DNA from: Sphingobacteruim zhuxiongii
GTDB taxonomy: Bacteria; Bacteroidota; Bacteroidia; Sphingobacteriales; Sphingobacteriaceae
Assembly (NCBI RefSeq): GCF_009557615.1
Contig: NZ_CP045652.1
Location: 372,001 to 436,000, forward strand
Reading direction: 5' to 3'
DNA: 64,000 nucleotides
Under the pieces are notes generated by a model. It was not told where the DNA came from. It did not search any database and worked only from the letters and a program-made list of their open reading frames with translations. Every line of letters begins with the position of its first letter. Position 1 is the first letter of the stretch. The position numbers were made by a program, and so were the translations under genes. Shown here piece after piece: positions 27,600 through 37,964 of this stretch.

Positions 27600-28709
27600 A
27601 TGAATCAGAACCTAGCCTTTACCAATGGCCGCATTTTTAGCCAGAATCAAATATTGGATCAACATACGCTTTTAATTAGCGGTGATCGTATCGTGGATAT
27701 TATTCCTAATCATGATATCCCTAGCGATTTTGAAATAAACGATGTAGGAGGCGCAATTGTCTGCCCAGGATTGATTGATCTGCAGATTTACGGGACAGAT
27801 ACCGATCTGTTCTCTGCCGAATTGAGCGTTGAATCATTAAATCGTATAGATCAGAAGTTGCTAAAACAAGGTTGTACGTCCTATATGCCAACGCTTGCCA
27901 CGAATACCCTGGAGGTATTTGCTGAAGCGATCGCTGTTTTTAAAGAAGCAAAGTCTCAAGTCGCACTAGGATTACATTTAGAGGGTCCTTTTTTAAACCC
28001 TGCAAAACGAGGTGCTCATCCAGAGGAACTGATTATTCAAGCAACAAAACCGATGTTGCAAGAGCTTTTAGAAGGCCAGGAAGTAGTCAAAATAATGACA
28101 ATCGCTGCTGAGCTAATGGATCAAGAATGTATTGATTATCTATTAGAATTGGGTATTCATTTGACGCTTGGGCATAGTACGGCAACGTTTCAACAGGCTA
28201 CGCAGGCGTTTGACAATGGCGTTGGGATGGTTACACACTTATGGAATGCGATGTCGCCTTTTCACCATCGTGAAGTTGGAATTCCTGGGGCTGTGTTTTC
28301 ACATGGCTCTGCATCTGCGTCGATTATCGTCGATGGAATACATGTAGATTATCAAGCAGTTCGATTGAGTAAAGAATTAATGGGTGATCGATTGTTCTTA
28401 ATCACAGATGCTGTCGCTGCATGCAATAAAGGAGTTTATCAACACGTGTTAAATGGGGACCATTATGTGATGCCCGATGGCACATTGTCTGGGTCAGCAC
28501 TCAGTCTTCTACAGGCGGTCAAGAATTGTGTACATCATGTCGGGATACCGCTTGATGAATCACTTCGAATGGCTACGCACTATCCTGCAAAGTTGATAGG
28601 GCGGGCAGATCTTGGGAATTTAAACAAGAACAGTGTTGCCAATGTATTGGTTTTTAATGATGATTTTGAAGTGCAACAGGTTGTTTTTCAGGGTGAAAAA
28701 ATAATTTAA
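27600..28709 (+). CDS. nagA: N-acetylglucosamine-6-phosphate deacetylase
   Basis: 369 residues. Removes acetate from GlcNAc-6-P, giving glucosamine-6-P, in the cytoplasm. Amidohydrolase-fold motifs: VCPGLIDLQIYG, the metal-binding LHLEGPFLNPAKRGAH, LTLGHSTATF, VTHLWNAMSPFHH and the catalytic Asp in LITDAV. Length is close to 380. It is the first gene of the amino-sugar block; the product of MurQ (GlcNAc-6-P) feeds it. Glucosamine-6-P deaminase (nagB) is not in the window. The gene starts on an ATG right after a -7-like element. Confidence 0.96.
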   Translation: MNQNLAFTNGRIFSQNQILDQHTLLISGDRIVDIIPNHDIPSDFEINDVGGAIVCPGLIDLQIYGTDTDLFSAELSVESLNRIDQKLLKQGCTSYMPTLATNTLEVFAEAIAVFKEAKSQVALGLHLEGPFLNPAKRGAHPEELIIQATKPMLQELLEGQEVVKIMTIAAELMDQECIDYLLELGIHLTLGHSTATFQQATQAFDNGVGMVTHLWNAMSPFHHREVGIPGAVFSHGSASASIIVDGIHVDYQAVRLSKELMGDRLFLITDAVAACNKGVYQHVLNGDHYVMPDGTLSGSALSLLQAVKNCVHHVGIPLDESLRMATHYPAKLIGRADLGNLNKNSVANVLVFNDDFEVQQVVFQGEKII

Positions 28710-28781
28710 CACATAACTTATCTATTACAATTTGAATTGAAGCTTTAAAAAGACGTAGTTTTGTAAGTTAAGAAAGTGTAT

Positions 28782-30434
28782 ATGATGAGAAGATGTATTA
28801 GTCTTTGTTTTTTTGCGATGATGCTGATCGCGATAGCTTCCTGTAGTTCTAAGAACAAACAGAGCAAAGCGAAAAAGCAGAATCCTACAGAGATAGCGAA
28901 GGAATCGCAAGTTGCTAACGAAACTCCTGCGACAGAAGAAGCGGAGAAACCGGCAGACAATAAGCCTGTCCAACCAGCGATAAAAACGGAGAAAAAGGAA
29001 AAGGTAAAACCTGTTTTTACAGCAAAGTTACCGCAAGTTCCACGTGAATTTCGTGCCGCTTGGATTGCTACTGTTGCAAATATCAACTGGCCTTCAAAAA
29101 ATAATCTAACTACAGAACAGCAAAAAGCCGAAGCTATACGCCTGTTGGATATACTGAAAGAGAATAACTTTAACGCTGTAATTTTTCAGGTACGACCATC
29201 TGCCGATGCACTTTATAAATCAACTTATGAACCATGGTCTTATTTTCTGACCGGAGAAATAGGTAAAGCGCCATCGCCTTATTATGATCCTTTAGAATTT
29301 TGGGTTGCAGAAGCGCATAAAAGAGGATTGGAATTGCATGTTTGGTTAAACCCTTACCGCGCACATCACTCCAACGGCGGTTCTGTTACAAGTGAATCAA
29401 TGGTTCGAAAAGCGTCTGATCATGTCGTGCGCCTTAAAAATGGAATGTACTGGTTTGATCCTTCAAGTCAAAAAACACAAGACCATGCTGCGGCAGTCGT
29501 TCGCGATATTGTGAAACGCTATGATATCGATGGCGTACATTTTGATGATTATTTCTACCCGTATGCAACTTATAATGGTGGATCTGATTTTCCAGATGAC
29601 GCAACTTGGAATGCTTACCGCAATACTGGAGGCAAATTAAGCCGCGCAGATTTCAGAAGAGATAATGTAAATAAATTTATCAAACGCGTTTATAGTGAAA
29701 TTAAGGCAGAAAAACCATTTGTAAAATTCGGGTTAAGTCCTTTTGGTATATGGAAACCTGGTTATCCTGCTGGAGTGACTGGTTCTTCACAATATGATGA
29801 GCTTTATGCAGACGCAAAGTTGTGGTTAAATGAAGGATGGATAGATTATTTTACACCGCAACTTTATTGGCCAATTGATCCTCCAAAACAAAGTTTTACC
29901 AGTCTATTAAAATGGTGGCAATCTGAGAATACCCATAACCGTCACTTATGGCCTGGACTAAACACCGTTGAAGTACGCTCGGCTAATAGAATTGAGGAAA
30001 TCAAAAGACAAATTCAAGTAACTCGTGAAGTTGTGCCAAACAGTGTGGGCGCAGTGCATTGGAGTATAGCTGGTTTGACCAAGAATCCATCCATGCTGCG
30101 TGCGTTACATGAAGGTCCTTATAACCAAAGAGCATTGGTGCCTGCTTCGCCATGGTTAGCACACAATCCAATTTTAAAGCCGACCTTGTTACTGACAAAG
30201 CAGTCAAGTAGTGTTTTTGCAAAATGGCTTCATAAGCAACCTGAGCAAGTATTTAAATGGGTTGCCTATGCCCGTTATGGAGATACTTGGAAAGTTGAAA
30301 TCTTAGATGGCCCTCAAACAGAAATAAGCTTCCCTAAAACGAAAGATGGACAAAAGTTAAACGCGATTGCCGTAAAACCTATCGATCGATTGGGTAATGA
30401 GGGAGATTACATAGGTGAAAATATTGAAGATTAA
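28782..30434 (+). CDS. Secreted GHL10/DUF187 glycosidase, DigH-like
   Basis: 550 residues from ATG 28782 (GTG 28776 and ATG 28785 are alternatives). Lipoprotein signal with IASC, then a low-complexity Lys/Glu/Pro linker to about residue 75. The catalytic barrel starts at PREFRAAWIATVANINWPS, with FNAVIFQVRPSADALY, LHVWLNPYRAH, the acidic DIDGVHFDDYFYP, FGLSPFGIW and DYFTPQLYWP, all typical of the GHL10 (PF02638) family. E. coli DigH of this family cleaves denuded peptidoglycan glycan strands. The C-terminal 100 residues look like a fibronectin-like domain. The neighbours (nagA, NamZ) support a role on peptidoglycan glycans. Confidence 0.85.
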   Translation: MMRRCISLCFFAMMLIAIASCSSKNKQSKAKKQNPTEIAKESQVANETPATEEAEKPADNKPVQPAIKTEKKEKVKPVFTAKLPQVPREFRAAWIATVANINWPSKNNLTTEQQKAEAIRLLDILKENNFNAVIFQVRPSADALYKSTYEPWSYFLTGEIGKAPSPYYDPLEFWVAEAHKRGLELHVWLNPYRAHHSNGGSVTSESMVRKASDHVVRLKNGMYWFDPSSQKTQDHAAAVVRDIVKRYDIDGVHFDDYFYPYATYNGGSDFPDDATWNAYRNTGGKLSRADFRRDNVNKFIKRVYSEIKAEKPFVKFGLSPFGIWKPGYPAGVTGSSQYDELYADAKLWLNEGWIDYFTPQLYWPIDPPKQSFTSLLKWWQSENTHNRHLWPGLNTVEVRSANRIEEIKRQIQVTREVVPNSVGAVHWSIAGLTKNPSMLRALHEGPYNQRALVPASPWLAHNPILKPTLLLTKQSSSVFAKWLHKQPEQVFKWVAYARYGDTWKVEILDGPQTEISFPKTKDGQKLNAIAVKPIDRLGNEGDYIGENIED

Positions 30435-31126
30435 TCGGGCCTTATCCTTCCTGTTTTAGTTGAAGGTAAATTTTGATAATTATAATACGAAGGCTCCATG
30501 CAAAAGACTGCATGGAGCCTTTGTTTTTATGGCCTTTGTGCTACCCCAATACCTGTTAAAATCACTAGTTAAATTTCCATTTTTTAGCATTTGTACTCCA
30601 TTAATGTTTTCGTATTTGTAAGCTTTGCTTCGTAGCTCAGGCCTAGCTTAGCCCAAGCTAAGGCGTAGTTGAGCCCTTCTAAAATCCATTTTAACGATTA
30701 AGCTGTGTATGGAATAGATTATAGATATGTGTTTTGCGCTATGTGTGTGATTGCGATAAGGTGAAATGACTTTTCAAATGTTAGGCGGTGGACTATTCTG
30801 TACAAAGATAATTTGGCGCTGCTCTTCAATGAAAGTTACTGTACCTTTATTTGTAACCTGATTGTTACCGTATGGTGTTATTTGTACACTATGCTTTCTC
30901 GGTTGGTTTATTGAAAAACTTCGCTATTCATTTATTTGCCGCGATTTTTGTGATTTATTCGCCTAAGCCAGAATTCTTTTATATTCGTTTTTGTGCATGT
31001 TTCAAATTGTATTTTGCTTAAAGGTGTAATAATTGCGCTATCGATTGCTTTAATATGCGGTATTTATTTTATTTTTACCCTTGTAAAGTGCAGGATTCCT
31101 GTTTATTTACACCAAATCGATGGCTT
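30435..31126. other. 692-base region without a recognised gene
   Basis: It begins with a strong terminator. The rest is AT-rich with no frame that looks like a protein. At 30635-30674 there is a compact structured stretch: GCTCA pairs with TGAGC outside, and CTTAGC-ccaa-GCTAAG inside. At about 30853-30869 GTAAC and GTTAC form a small dyad. TTATTTG-type strings occur several times but no complete TTG-N20-TAnnTTTG pair is seen before NamZ. It may hold a long NamZ leader, a small RNA, or decayed coding DNA. Confidence 0.4.
30491..30528 (+). terminator. Terminator of the DigH-like gene
   Basis: Perfect 12-bp stem, AGGCTCCATGCA (30491-30502) with TGCATGGAGCCT (30509-30520), 6-base loop, then TTGTTTTT. 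Confidence 0.92.
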
Positions 31127-32359
31127 ATGAAACTTTTTTTGCTGAATACTGCACTCTTTGGAGTGTTATTAACGAATAGCTGCGGCACAGCCTCAAATTC
31201 CATTGTCAAACAAGAAGTGGCAAAGGAAAAAACGCAAAACAATGCAAGTGTTATTCTTCCAGGTGCGGATCAATTGCAAGCTTATTTACCTCTACTTAAA
31301 GGAAAGAAAGTGGGTATTATGGGGAATCAGACATCCGTTGTTGGAACAGGTAAAGAGCATTTGTTGGATGTGTTGATTCGCGAGAAAGTAGATTTGAAAT
31401 TTGGCTTTGCACCGGAGCATGGTTTTCGAGGAGATATTGAACGTGGTGAAAAAGTAGATAACGCGGTAGATTCGAAAACTGGCTTGCCTTTATTTACTTT
31501 ATATGGAGGTAATGATAAACAGGACTCTATCGTAAAGTCAATCGATGTAATGATTTTCGATTTGCAGGATGTCGGCGCACGTTTCTATACCTATATTACT
31601 TCGCTCCACCGGGTGATGGAGCTTTGTGCAAAGCATGATAAGCAACTGATTGTTTTAGATCGCCCAAATCCATGCGGGGATCAAGTGGACGGCCCTGTTC
31701 GTAAAGACGATAAATTCAAGTCGAATGTTTCTTATCATAAAATCGCTATGATTCACGGTTTAACAGTTGGTGAACTTGCGAACATGATCAATGGTGAAAA
31801 ATGGTTAGAAGGCGGAAAACAGTGTAAAGTGACTGTTATTCCTGTTGAAAACTGGGATCACAGTAAAATGTATGAACTTCCGGTGATTCCTTCGCCAAGT
31901 TTACCAAATCACCTTTCTGTGCGTCTATATTCTTCATTGTGTTTATTTGAAGGTACGGAGATATCAGTAGGACGAGGTACAGATTGGCCTTTCCAAGTGG
32001 TTGGATATGATAATCCTACTTATGGTGATTTTACCTATACGCCAGGTGAAAAAGCCGGTATGGTGAAACATGTGGAAGGCAAAGGAGAGAAATTGTATGG
32101 ATTAGACCTGCGTAATCTTGATGCAGACCAACAAAAATTCACTTTAAAATATATTCTTCATTTCTATAATAAAATGCCAGATAAGTCAAAATTCTTCACA
32201 CGTGCAGAATTCTTTGATAAACTCGCTGGAACAGATCAATTACGTAAACAAATTATTGCTGGAAAAACCGAAGATGAAATTCGCAAGAGTTGGGAGCCGG
32301 AATTGAAAGAATATAAAGAAATGCGTAAAAAATATTTAATCTACCCCGATTTTAATTGA
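31127..32359 (+). CDS. namZ: Exo-beta-N-acetylmuramidase NamZ (DUF1343, GH171)
   Basis: 410 residues from ATG 31127; the in-frame ATG at 31055 would add 24 residues before the lipoprotein signal (LLTNSC). The body matches the DUF1343/YbbC family: LLKGKKVGIMGNQTSVV, the highly conserved FAPEHGFRGD with the likely catalytic Glu, DVMIFDLQDVGARFYTYI, LDRPNPCG and SLCLFEGTEISVGRGTDWPFQ. B. subtilis NamZ (414 residues) of this family releases MurNAc from the non-reducing end of peptidoglycan fragments. The lipoprotein anchor puts it in the periplasm or on the surface. It lies between the DigH-like gene and a SusC/SusD pair, with murQ downstream. Confidence 0.9.
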   Translation: MKLFLLNTALFGVLLTNSCGTASNSIVKQEVAKEKTQNNASVILPGADQLQAYLPLLKGKKVGIMGNQTSVVGTGKEHLLDVLIREKVDLKFGFAPEHGFRGDIERGEKVDNAVDSKTGLPLFTLYGGNDKQDSIVKSIDVMIFDLQDVGARFYTYITSLHRVMELCAKHDKQLIVLDRPNPCGDQVDGPVRKDDKFKSNVSYHKIAMIHGLTVGELANMINGEKWLEGGKQCKVTVIPVENWDHSKMYELPVIPSPSLPNHLSVRLYSSLCLFEGTEISVGRGTDWPFQVVGYDNPTYGDFTYTPGEKAGMVKHVEGKGEKLYGLDLRNLDADQQKFTLKYILHFYNKMPDKSKFFTRAEFFDKLAGTDQLRKQIIAGKTEDEIRKSWEPELKEYKEMRKKYLIYPDFN

Positions 32360-32371
32360 AAAACATGCAAA

Positions 32372-32405
32372 AGGCTCAAATAACTATTTGGGCCTCTTTG
32401 CTTTT
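32372..32405 (+). terminator. Terminator after namZ
   Basis: AGGCTCAAAT (32372-32381) pairs with ATTTGGGCCT (32386-32395) with one G.U over a 4-base loop, then CTTTGCTTTT. It separates namZ from the susC gene, which starts 143 bases later. Confidence 0.8.
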
Positions 32406-32547
32406 ATTTCCGCAAAAACACTCATAAAAACGTAAAAGTGTTATTAAATCGGGTAATTATCTTTAATTTAGTGTCGGTTTATTCGTTATCTAAAAATGAA
32501 AACGCCGAATTATGATAAATCAAACTTTTAATTTTAATCGATAAGCA

Positions 32548-35500
32548 ATGCGAAGACTTCTACTCTTTTCTCTCGCTCTAGGCTTAACTATGCCGTCCTA
32601 CGCTTCATTTGCAGAAGCGGCGACTGCAGGTAACCTTAGAAAAAATGCAAGCTGGACGACTGCTTCTTCAGTTCTTCAAAATACGGTACAGGGGACCGTG
32701 TCTGGATCTGATGGACCAATCGCTGGTGCAACAGTTACAGTTATCGGTACTACAACGACAACTGTATCGGATGGCAATGGTAAATTCTCCATTCTAGCGC
32801 CTGTTGGTGCAAAATTGAGAATTTCGTTCATTGGCTACAATTCAAAAGAAGTAACAGTGGCAGGTAATACTGTAAATGTAACTCTAGATGATGCTGCTGA
32901 TGTATTGGATGAAGTGGTTGTGGTAGGTTATGGTACGCAAAGGAAAGGGAACTTAACCGGTGCTGTATCATCTATCAGCGTGAAGGATAATCTTCAAGGG
33001 CGTCCAATTGCGGATGTTGGTCGTGGTATGCAGGGAACTACTCCTGGTTTAACCGTTACGATCCCTTCGGGAGAAGTTGGTTCAGATCCTCGTATCAAAA
33101 TTCGTGGAGCGCTTGCGTCCATGCAAGCGAATGGTGATCCGCTAATTTTGGTGGACAACGTCGAGATACCAAGTATTCAATATGTAAATCCTGACGATAT
33201 TGAATCGGTTACGGTATTGAAAGACGCCGCATCCTCTTCAATTTATGGAGCGAAGGCCGCATTCGGTGTTATTTTAATAACTACGAAGACAGGGTCTAAG
33301 TCTGAAAAGATTGACATTAGTGTTTCAAGTAACCTTTCACTACAAAATCCATTCAAGAAATATGAAGTAGGTGGGATTAACTCATTGAAATATATCAGAG
33401 ATGCTTTCCAACGTGTTGGTGATAACATCGCGGGAGCTTTCTATTATGTAACTGCCGATAGTTATGATAAAGCCGTTGAGTGGGAAGAAAAATACGGTGG
33501 TAAGTTAGGTGTAAATGATCCAACAGTTTATGGACGTGACTGGATTGTCGATCCAACAAATACAGGCCGTAAATTAGGTTTACGCACGTATGACCCTTAT
33601 GAATATATGGTACGTGAATGGGCGCCAACCTACACTAACAATGCTTCCATTAATGGAAATATGGGTAAAACGCGCTTCACAGGAAGTTTTGGACATATCG
33701 CACAGAGTGGGATGTTGAAGCCTGGAAACTCGGATAAATTCCGACGTTCAAACGCTGCTGTTCGCGTTAATACTGATTTAAGTGATTACGTAACTGTACG
33801 AGGTGGAATAATGTTTTCACAACGTAATAAGCTGTATCCATACGCAACGAACTCTACAGGAGCGGATCCTTGGTACTACATGTACCGTTGGAGTAACATA
33901 TACCCAATGGGAAATGATGAGCATGGAAATCCAATCCGTTCACCTTGGAGCGAGTATGGAGCTTCGAACGAAGCATCAATGAAGCGTAACTATGTGAATA
34001 TGAATGTGGGTACTACAATCAATATCAAGTCAAACTGGAAAGTGGATATCGATTACAACTTCACAAACGAAGAGTATAATTGGTTTAGACCAGGAACTCG
34101 ATTTACAGGAGCGAATAGCTGGACTGCCCCAGTTAAGCGTTTAGATGCAAGTGGAAATCAAGTATATGTGAATAATGAGGGTGTTGTTGTTGATGCTTCG
34201 TCAACAGGAGCGATGCCGGCGTATGATCTGTTAAATCATGAATATACGTCTCCTGGTGCAAATCCGGATCATGTGAGTCAATATACAGGGAATGAAAACA
34301 AGCATACATTAAATGCATTCACGACCTACAATTTGAATTTGAATAACGATCATGATTTCAAATTTATTTTAGGTACGAATTTGGTTTCTGATAACGGTCG
34401 TTACAATTCGATCACAAGAAATAACATCTTGGATATAACGAACCCACAGATTGACCTAGCAATGAGTCAAACTCCAACTGTATCCGGTGGAACAACTTGG
34501 GCTGGACAGTTAGGTTATTTTGGACGTGTAAACTATGCTTACAAAAACAAATATTTAGTTGAGGCGAACTTACGTTATGACGGTTCTTCTAAATTCTTGG
34601 AAGACTTAAGATGGAGATGGTTTCCTTCATTCTCTGCGGGATGGGTAGCCTCAGAAGAGAGCTTCATGGACTGGGCAAAACCTGCATTATCGCAATTGAA
34701 ATTTAGAGGATCATATGGTGTGATTGGTAACCAAGCGGTTCCCGCAAGTTTATACAGTCCAACAATGGATTCAAAAGAATCGACTTGGATAGCGGCTGGC
34801 TCTAAATTGTTGTATCTAACCTCACCAGCATACAGTTTGAGTAATATTACTTGGGAAGATTTGGAGACAATTGACCTTGGTGTTGACGCACGTTTCTTAA
34901 ATAATAAGTTAGGCCTTGTGTTTGATTATTATCAAAGAACAACGAAGAACATGTTCGCGCCAGTGGAAGGTACTACTTGGACTTTAGGTGGAAACGCACC
35001 TCTGGGTAATTTTGGAGACTTGGAAACGAAAGGATTCGAGATCGCGGTAGATTATAACACTCGTTTTGAAAATGGTTTAGGGATTAACATTCGCGCAAAC
35101 TTTGATGATGCGATTTCTAGATTTTATAACTATACCGATAAGCGTCTGATGACTTCAAACTATGACGGACGTGCTTATGGTGATATCTGGGGATATGAAA
35201 CTGATCGACTTTATCAGTTAGATGACTTTGTCTTGGGTCCAGATGGTAATGCGCAGTTATTTGCTCCAACAGAAGCTATGACTAAGTATTATAAAAGTGG
35301 AAACAGTCAAACCTATTTACAAAAGGCAGGTGCAAATGGAGAGGATCCTATTTATCAAATGTATTTGGAAAATTCTGCAACCTTCAATTTTGGTCCAGGT
35401 GACGTAAAATTCAAAGATTTAAATGGTGATGGTGAGATCGACAATGGCGATGGGTCAATCGATAACCCTGGTGATATGAAGATTATAGGTAATTCAACGC

Positions 35501-36033
35501 CGCGATATAATTACGGTCTTCGTTTAGGTGCTGACTACAAAGGCTTCGACTTCTCTATATTCTTACAAGGCGTTGGAAAAAGGGAAATGTGGGGTAAAGG
35601 TGCTTTGGTAATTCCTGGTTTCAATACAGGTGACGGTGCAATGGCTACTGCTATCGCAAATGACTACTGGACTAAAGATAATACAGGAGCATTTTATCCA
35701 GCTGCTTATAACAACGCAAATGGAAATACCACCAATAACATGCAGATACAAACTCGCTACTTATTAGATATGTCTTATTTGCGTATTAAAAATATGACAT
35801 TGGGTTATTCTATTCCGCAATCGGTATTAAGCAAAGCGAAGATAAATTCATTGCGCGTGTACGTGGCGTTAGAAAATTTTGTGACTTGGGATAACTTAAA
35901 AGGTTTACCTGTAGATCCTGAAACTGTAGATGGATATAACTTAATGAACACTACGAATTACAATGATGGAAGAACGGGTATCGGTACTCCAACATTCAAG
36001 AGTGCGTCATTTGGTTTACAATTGAACTTTTAA
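32548..36033 (+). CDS. SusC/RagA-type TonB-dependent receptor (no STN domain)
   Basis: 1161 residues. Signal peptide at the start, followed by an unusually long linker of about 25 residues before the carboxypeptidase-like domain (about 45-115, GTVSGSDGPIAGATVTV). The SusC signature LDEVVVVGYGTQRKGNLTGA precedes the plug, which is followed by the barrel, ending GLQLNF. There is no STN domain and no sigma/FecR pair nearby, so it is regulated differently from the first SusC. The SusD gene follows by 11 bases. Context (NamZ, DigH-like, MurQ) suggests amino-sugar or muropeptide import, but the receptor sequence itself does not prove the substrate. Confidence 0.95.
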   Translation: MRRLLLFSLALGLTMPSYASFAEAATAGNLRKNASWTTASSVLQNTVQGTVSGSDGPIAGATVTVIGTTTTTVSDGNGKFSILAPVGAKLRISFIGYNSKEVTVAGNTVNVTLDDAADVLDEVVVVGYGTQRKGNLTGAVSSISVKDNLQGRPIADVGRGMQGTTPGLTVTIPSGEVGSDPRIKIRGALASMQANGDPLILVDNVEIPSIQYVNPDDIESVTVLKDAASSSIYGAKAAFGVILITTKTGSKSEKIDISVSSNLSLQNPFKKYEVGGINSLKYIRDAFQRVGDNIAGAFYYVTADSYDKAVEWEEKYGGKLGVNDPTVYGRDWIVDPTNTGRKLGLRTYDPYEYMVREWAPTYTNNASINGNMGKTRFTGSFGHIAQSGMLKPGNSDKFRRSNAAVRVNTDLSDYVTVRGGIMFSQRNKLYPYATNSTGADPWYYMYRWSNIYPMGNDEHGNPIRSPWSEYGASNEASMKRNYVNMNVGTTINIKSNWKVDIDYNFTNEEYNWFRPGTRFTGANSWTAPVKRLDASGNQVYVNNEGVVVDASSTGAMPAYDLLNHEYTSPGANPDHVSQYTGNENKHTLNAFTTYNLNLNNDHDFKFILGTNLVSDNGRYNSITRNNILDITNPQIDLAMSQTPTVSGGTTWAGQLGYFGRVNYAYKNKYLVEANLRYDGSSKFLEDLRWRWFPSFSAGWVASEESFMDWAKPALSQLKFRGSYGVIGNQAVPASLYSPTMDSKESTWIAAGSKLLYLTSPAYSLSNITWEDLETIDLGVDARFLNNKLGLVFDYYQRTTKNMFAPVEGTTWTLGGNAPLGNFGDLETKGFEIAVDYNTRFENGLGINIRANFDDAISRFYNYTDKRLMTSNYDGRAYGDIWGYETDRLYQLDDFVLGPDGNAQLFAPTEAMTKYYKSGNSQTYLQKAGANGEDPIYQMYLENSATFNFGPGDVKFKDLNGDGEIDNGDGSIDNPGDMKIIGNSTPRYNYGLRLGADYKGFDFSIFLQGVGKREMWGKGALVIPGFNTGDGAMATAIANDYWTKDNTGAFYPAAYNNANGNTTNNMQIQTRYLLDMSYLRIKNMTLGYSIPQSVLSKAKINSLRVYVALENFVTWDNLKGLPVDPETVDGYNLMNTTNYNDGRTGIGTPTFKSASFGLQLNF

Positions 36034-36044
36034 TAAAAACGAAG

Positions 36045-37904
36045 ATGAAAAAAATATCATATATTCTTCTTAGTGCGTCCTTGCTTTTGACTGGTTGTGA
36101 GAAGCTATTGGATAGACCTGAATTAAATAAAGTAACGGATTCAGACAAGACATTTTGGCGTAATGAAACAGATATTAGACTATTTGCAAATGGTTTTTAT
36201 CCAAATACATTCGTTGGTTATAATAGTGGTTTTGCTACTGATTACGCACCCTTAACGGGTTATAATTTCTCTGATGATCTCACATCAGAGAGTCAACAAG
36301 CGGCACTGCTTGGTTCTGTTCCTACAAACGTGGGGGGGAGTACATCAGATATTATCGCAAGTTTGAGATCTGAGCATCCAGGTCCGAACTGGAATTTTTA
36401 CTGGGTGAGAAGAGCAAACTTGATGATTCAACGTCTAGAAACGCTTACTCAACCTAAGTTAGACGAAGCGAGCTATAAACACTGGATGGCTGTAAGTCGT
36501 TTCTTTAGAGGAAACGAATACGCTAAACTTGTGAGCAACTTTGGAGATGTTCCATACTATGATGCTCCGATTGAGCCGACAGATTACGATGCGCAATACA
36601 AGGATCGTACAGCACGTGGCGAAGTAATGGATAAGGTGTACGACGATTTTAAATATACCTTAGAAAATATGCGCGAATCTGATGGGGTAGGTTTTGTAAA
36701 TCGCTATGCAGCAGCTGCATTGATATCAAATGTGATGTTGTTTGAAGGTTCTTGGCAGACTTACCATAACTTGGACAAGACGAGAGCAAAAAAATATCTT
36801 GAGTTGTCAAGAGATGCTGCGCAATATGTAATGGATAGCGGAAAATGGAGCTTCGGATCAGACTTTAAAAGTCTTTTCGCTTCGGAGAGTTTGCAAGGTC
36901 ATAAGGAGGTTATTTTCTCCCGCGTTTACGACGATTTGCAGGCAGTTAGACATTCCGTTGGTTCCTACAGCAATGGTACAGAGAAACAAAATAGATCTAT
37001 AAATTTGAATTTACTTGATGCATTTATTTGCAACGATGGTAAGTATTGGAAAAGTTCGACAACGGCGGATGCTTCTAATTTCAGATTGAAGGAATTGGTG
37101 AAGACTCGCGACCCTAGGCTAGAAGCAACCATTATGGATACTGTCAATACGCCAGCAATTGGAACGCACGTTTATGCACATAAATTTGCAGGTAGAGAAG
37201 TTTTAAGTTATTTATATAGTGGAGATGCGTATCCTGCGAAATGGTACTCTAGCACGAATACGAATGACGCTCCTGTAGCCCGTTTAGCAGAAGTTGTGTT
37301 GAATTGGGTCGAAGCTAAACAAATACTAAACGAAAATTACGGTGGTGTAGCGGTAACGCAGTCGGATTTAGATAAGTCAATCAATGCTATTCGTCAAAGA
37401 CCACTCGATGCAACTGCGACTGCAAAAGGTGTAAAACAAACGGCACCGTTAAGTTTGGCGTCTTTGCCTGTTGATCCGAATCGCGATTCGGATGTATCTC
37501 AATTAATGTGGGAGATTCGTCGCGAAAGACGTATGGAATTTGTATTCGAATATGCTCGGATTCAGGATTTGAGAAGATGGAAGAAGCTACATTATCTAAA
37601 TTTTGAGAAGGTAGACTATAAATTAGGATCTTGGATAATCGGTAAATTAGATTACAAAGATGAGGCGAAACCAGGGAAAATTCTAGCTTCCTATATCAAT
37701 CGACTAAAGGTTATGAAGAAAGACGGTACGGTTGTAACTTATAATGGTACTAATGATGCCGAAATGGAAGGTTTTTATGTGGTAAATAATTTTGTAAATC
37801 GTCTAGCAGTAGAGAATAGAAATTATCTCTCTCCTGTAAGCCAGGCCTTACTTCAAGAGTATGAGGCCGCAGGTTATAAATTAACGCAAACCCCAGGCTG
37901 GTAA
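36045..37904 (+). CDS. SusD/RagB-type nutrient-binding lipoprotein
   Basis: 619 residues. Lipoprotein signal (LLLTGC) and mature start CEKLLDRPELNKVTD, typical of SusD. TPR helix region (YWVRRANLMIQRLETL, WMAVSRFFRGNEYAKLVSNFG) and the C-terminal signature (VARLAEVVLNWVEAKQILN, WEIRRERRMEFVFEYARIQDLRRWK) are present. It is 11 bases after susC. At 619 residues it is at the long end of the family. A terminator hairpin lies directly after it. Confidence 0.95.
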   Translation: MKKISYILLSASLLLTGCEKLLDRPELNKVTDSDKTFWRNETDIRLFANGFYPNTFVGYNSGFATDYAPLTGYNFSDDLTSESQQAALLGSVPTNVGGSTSDIIASLRSEHPGPNWNFYWVRRANLMIQRLETLTQPKLDEASYKHWMAVSRFFRGNEYAKLVSNFGDVPYYDAPIEPTDYDAQYKDRTARGEVMDKVYDDFKYTLENMRESDGVGFVNRYAAAALISNVMLFEGSWQTYHNLDKTRAKKYLELSRDAAQYVMDSGKWSFGSDFKSLFASESLQGHKEVIFSRVYDDLQAVRHSVGSYSNGTEKQNRSINLNLLDAFICNDGKYWKSSTTADASNFRLKELVKTRDPRLEATIMDTVNTPAIGTHVYAHKFAGREVLSYLYSGDAYPAKWYSSTNTNDAPVARLAEVVLNWVEAKQILNENYGGVAVTQSDLDKSINAIRQRPLDATATAKGVKQTAPLSLASLPVDPNRDSDVSQLMWEIRRERRMEFVFEYARIQDLRRWKKLHYLNFEKVDYKLGSWIIGKLDYKDEAKPGKILASYINRLKVMKKDGTVVTYNGTNDAEMEGFYVVNNFVNRLAVENRNYLSPVSQALLQEYEAAGYKLTQTPGW

Positions 37905-37924
37905 ATTATATAATAGAATATTCA

Positions 37925-37955
37925 CAAAAGGTCAAGTAATTGACCTTTTGTTTTA
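37925..37955 (+). terminator. Terminator between susD and the phosphoesterase gene
   Basis: Perfect 11-bp stem, CAAAAGGTCAA (37925-37935) with TTGACCTTTTG (37940-37950), GTAA tetraloop, then TTTT. The next start codon is only 14 bases after the stem, leaving no room for a separate promoter downstream. Confidence 0.85.
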
Positions 37956-37964
37956 AAACGCTAT

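Noticed and set aside
30631..30660. A tRNA-like TAGCTCAG string in the NamZ gap
   Set aside because: No acceptor stem or T-arm (TTCGAAT) accompanies it; the two true tRNA genes here show what a full one looks like.
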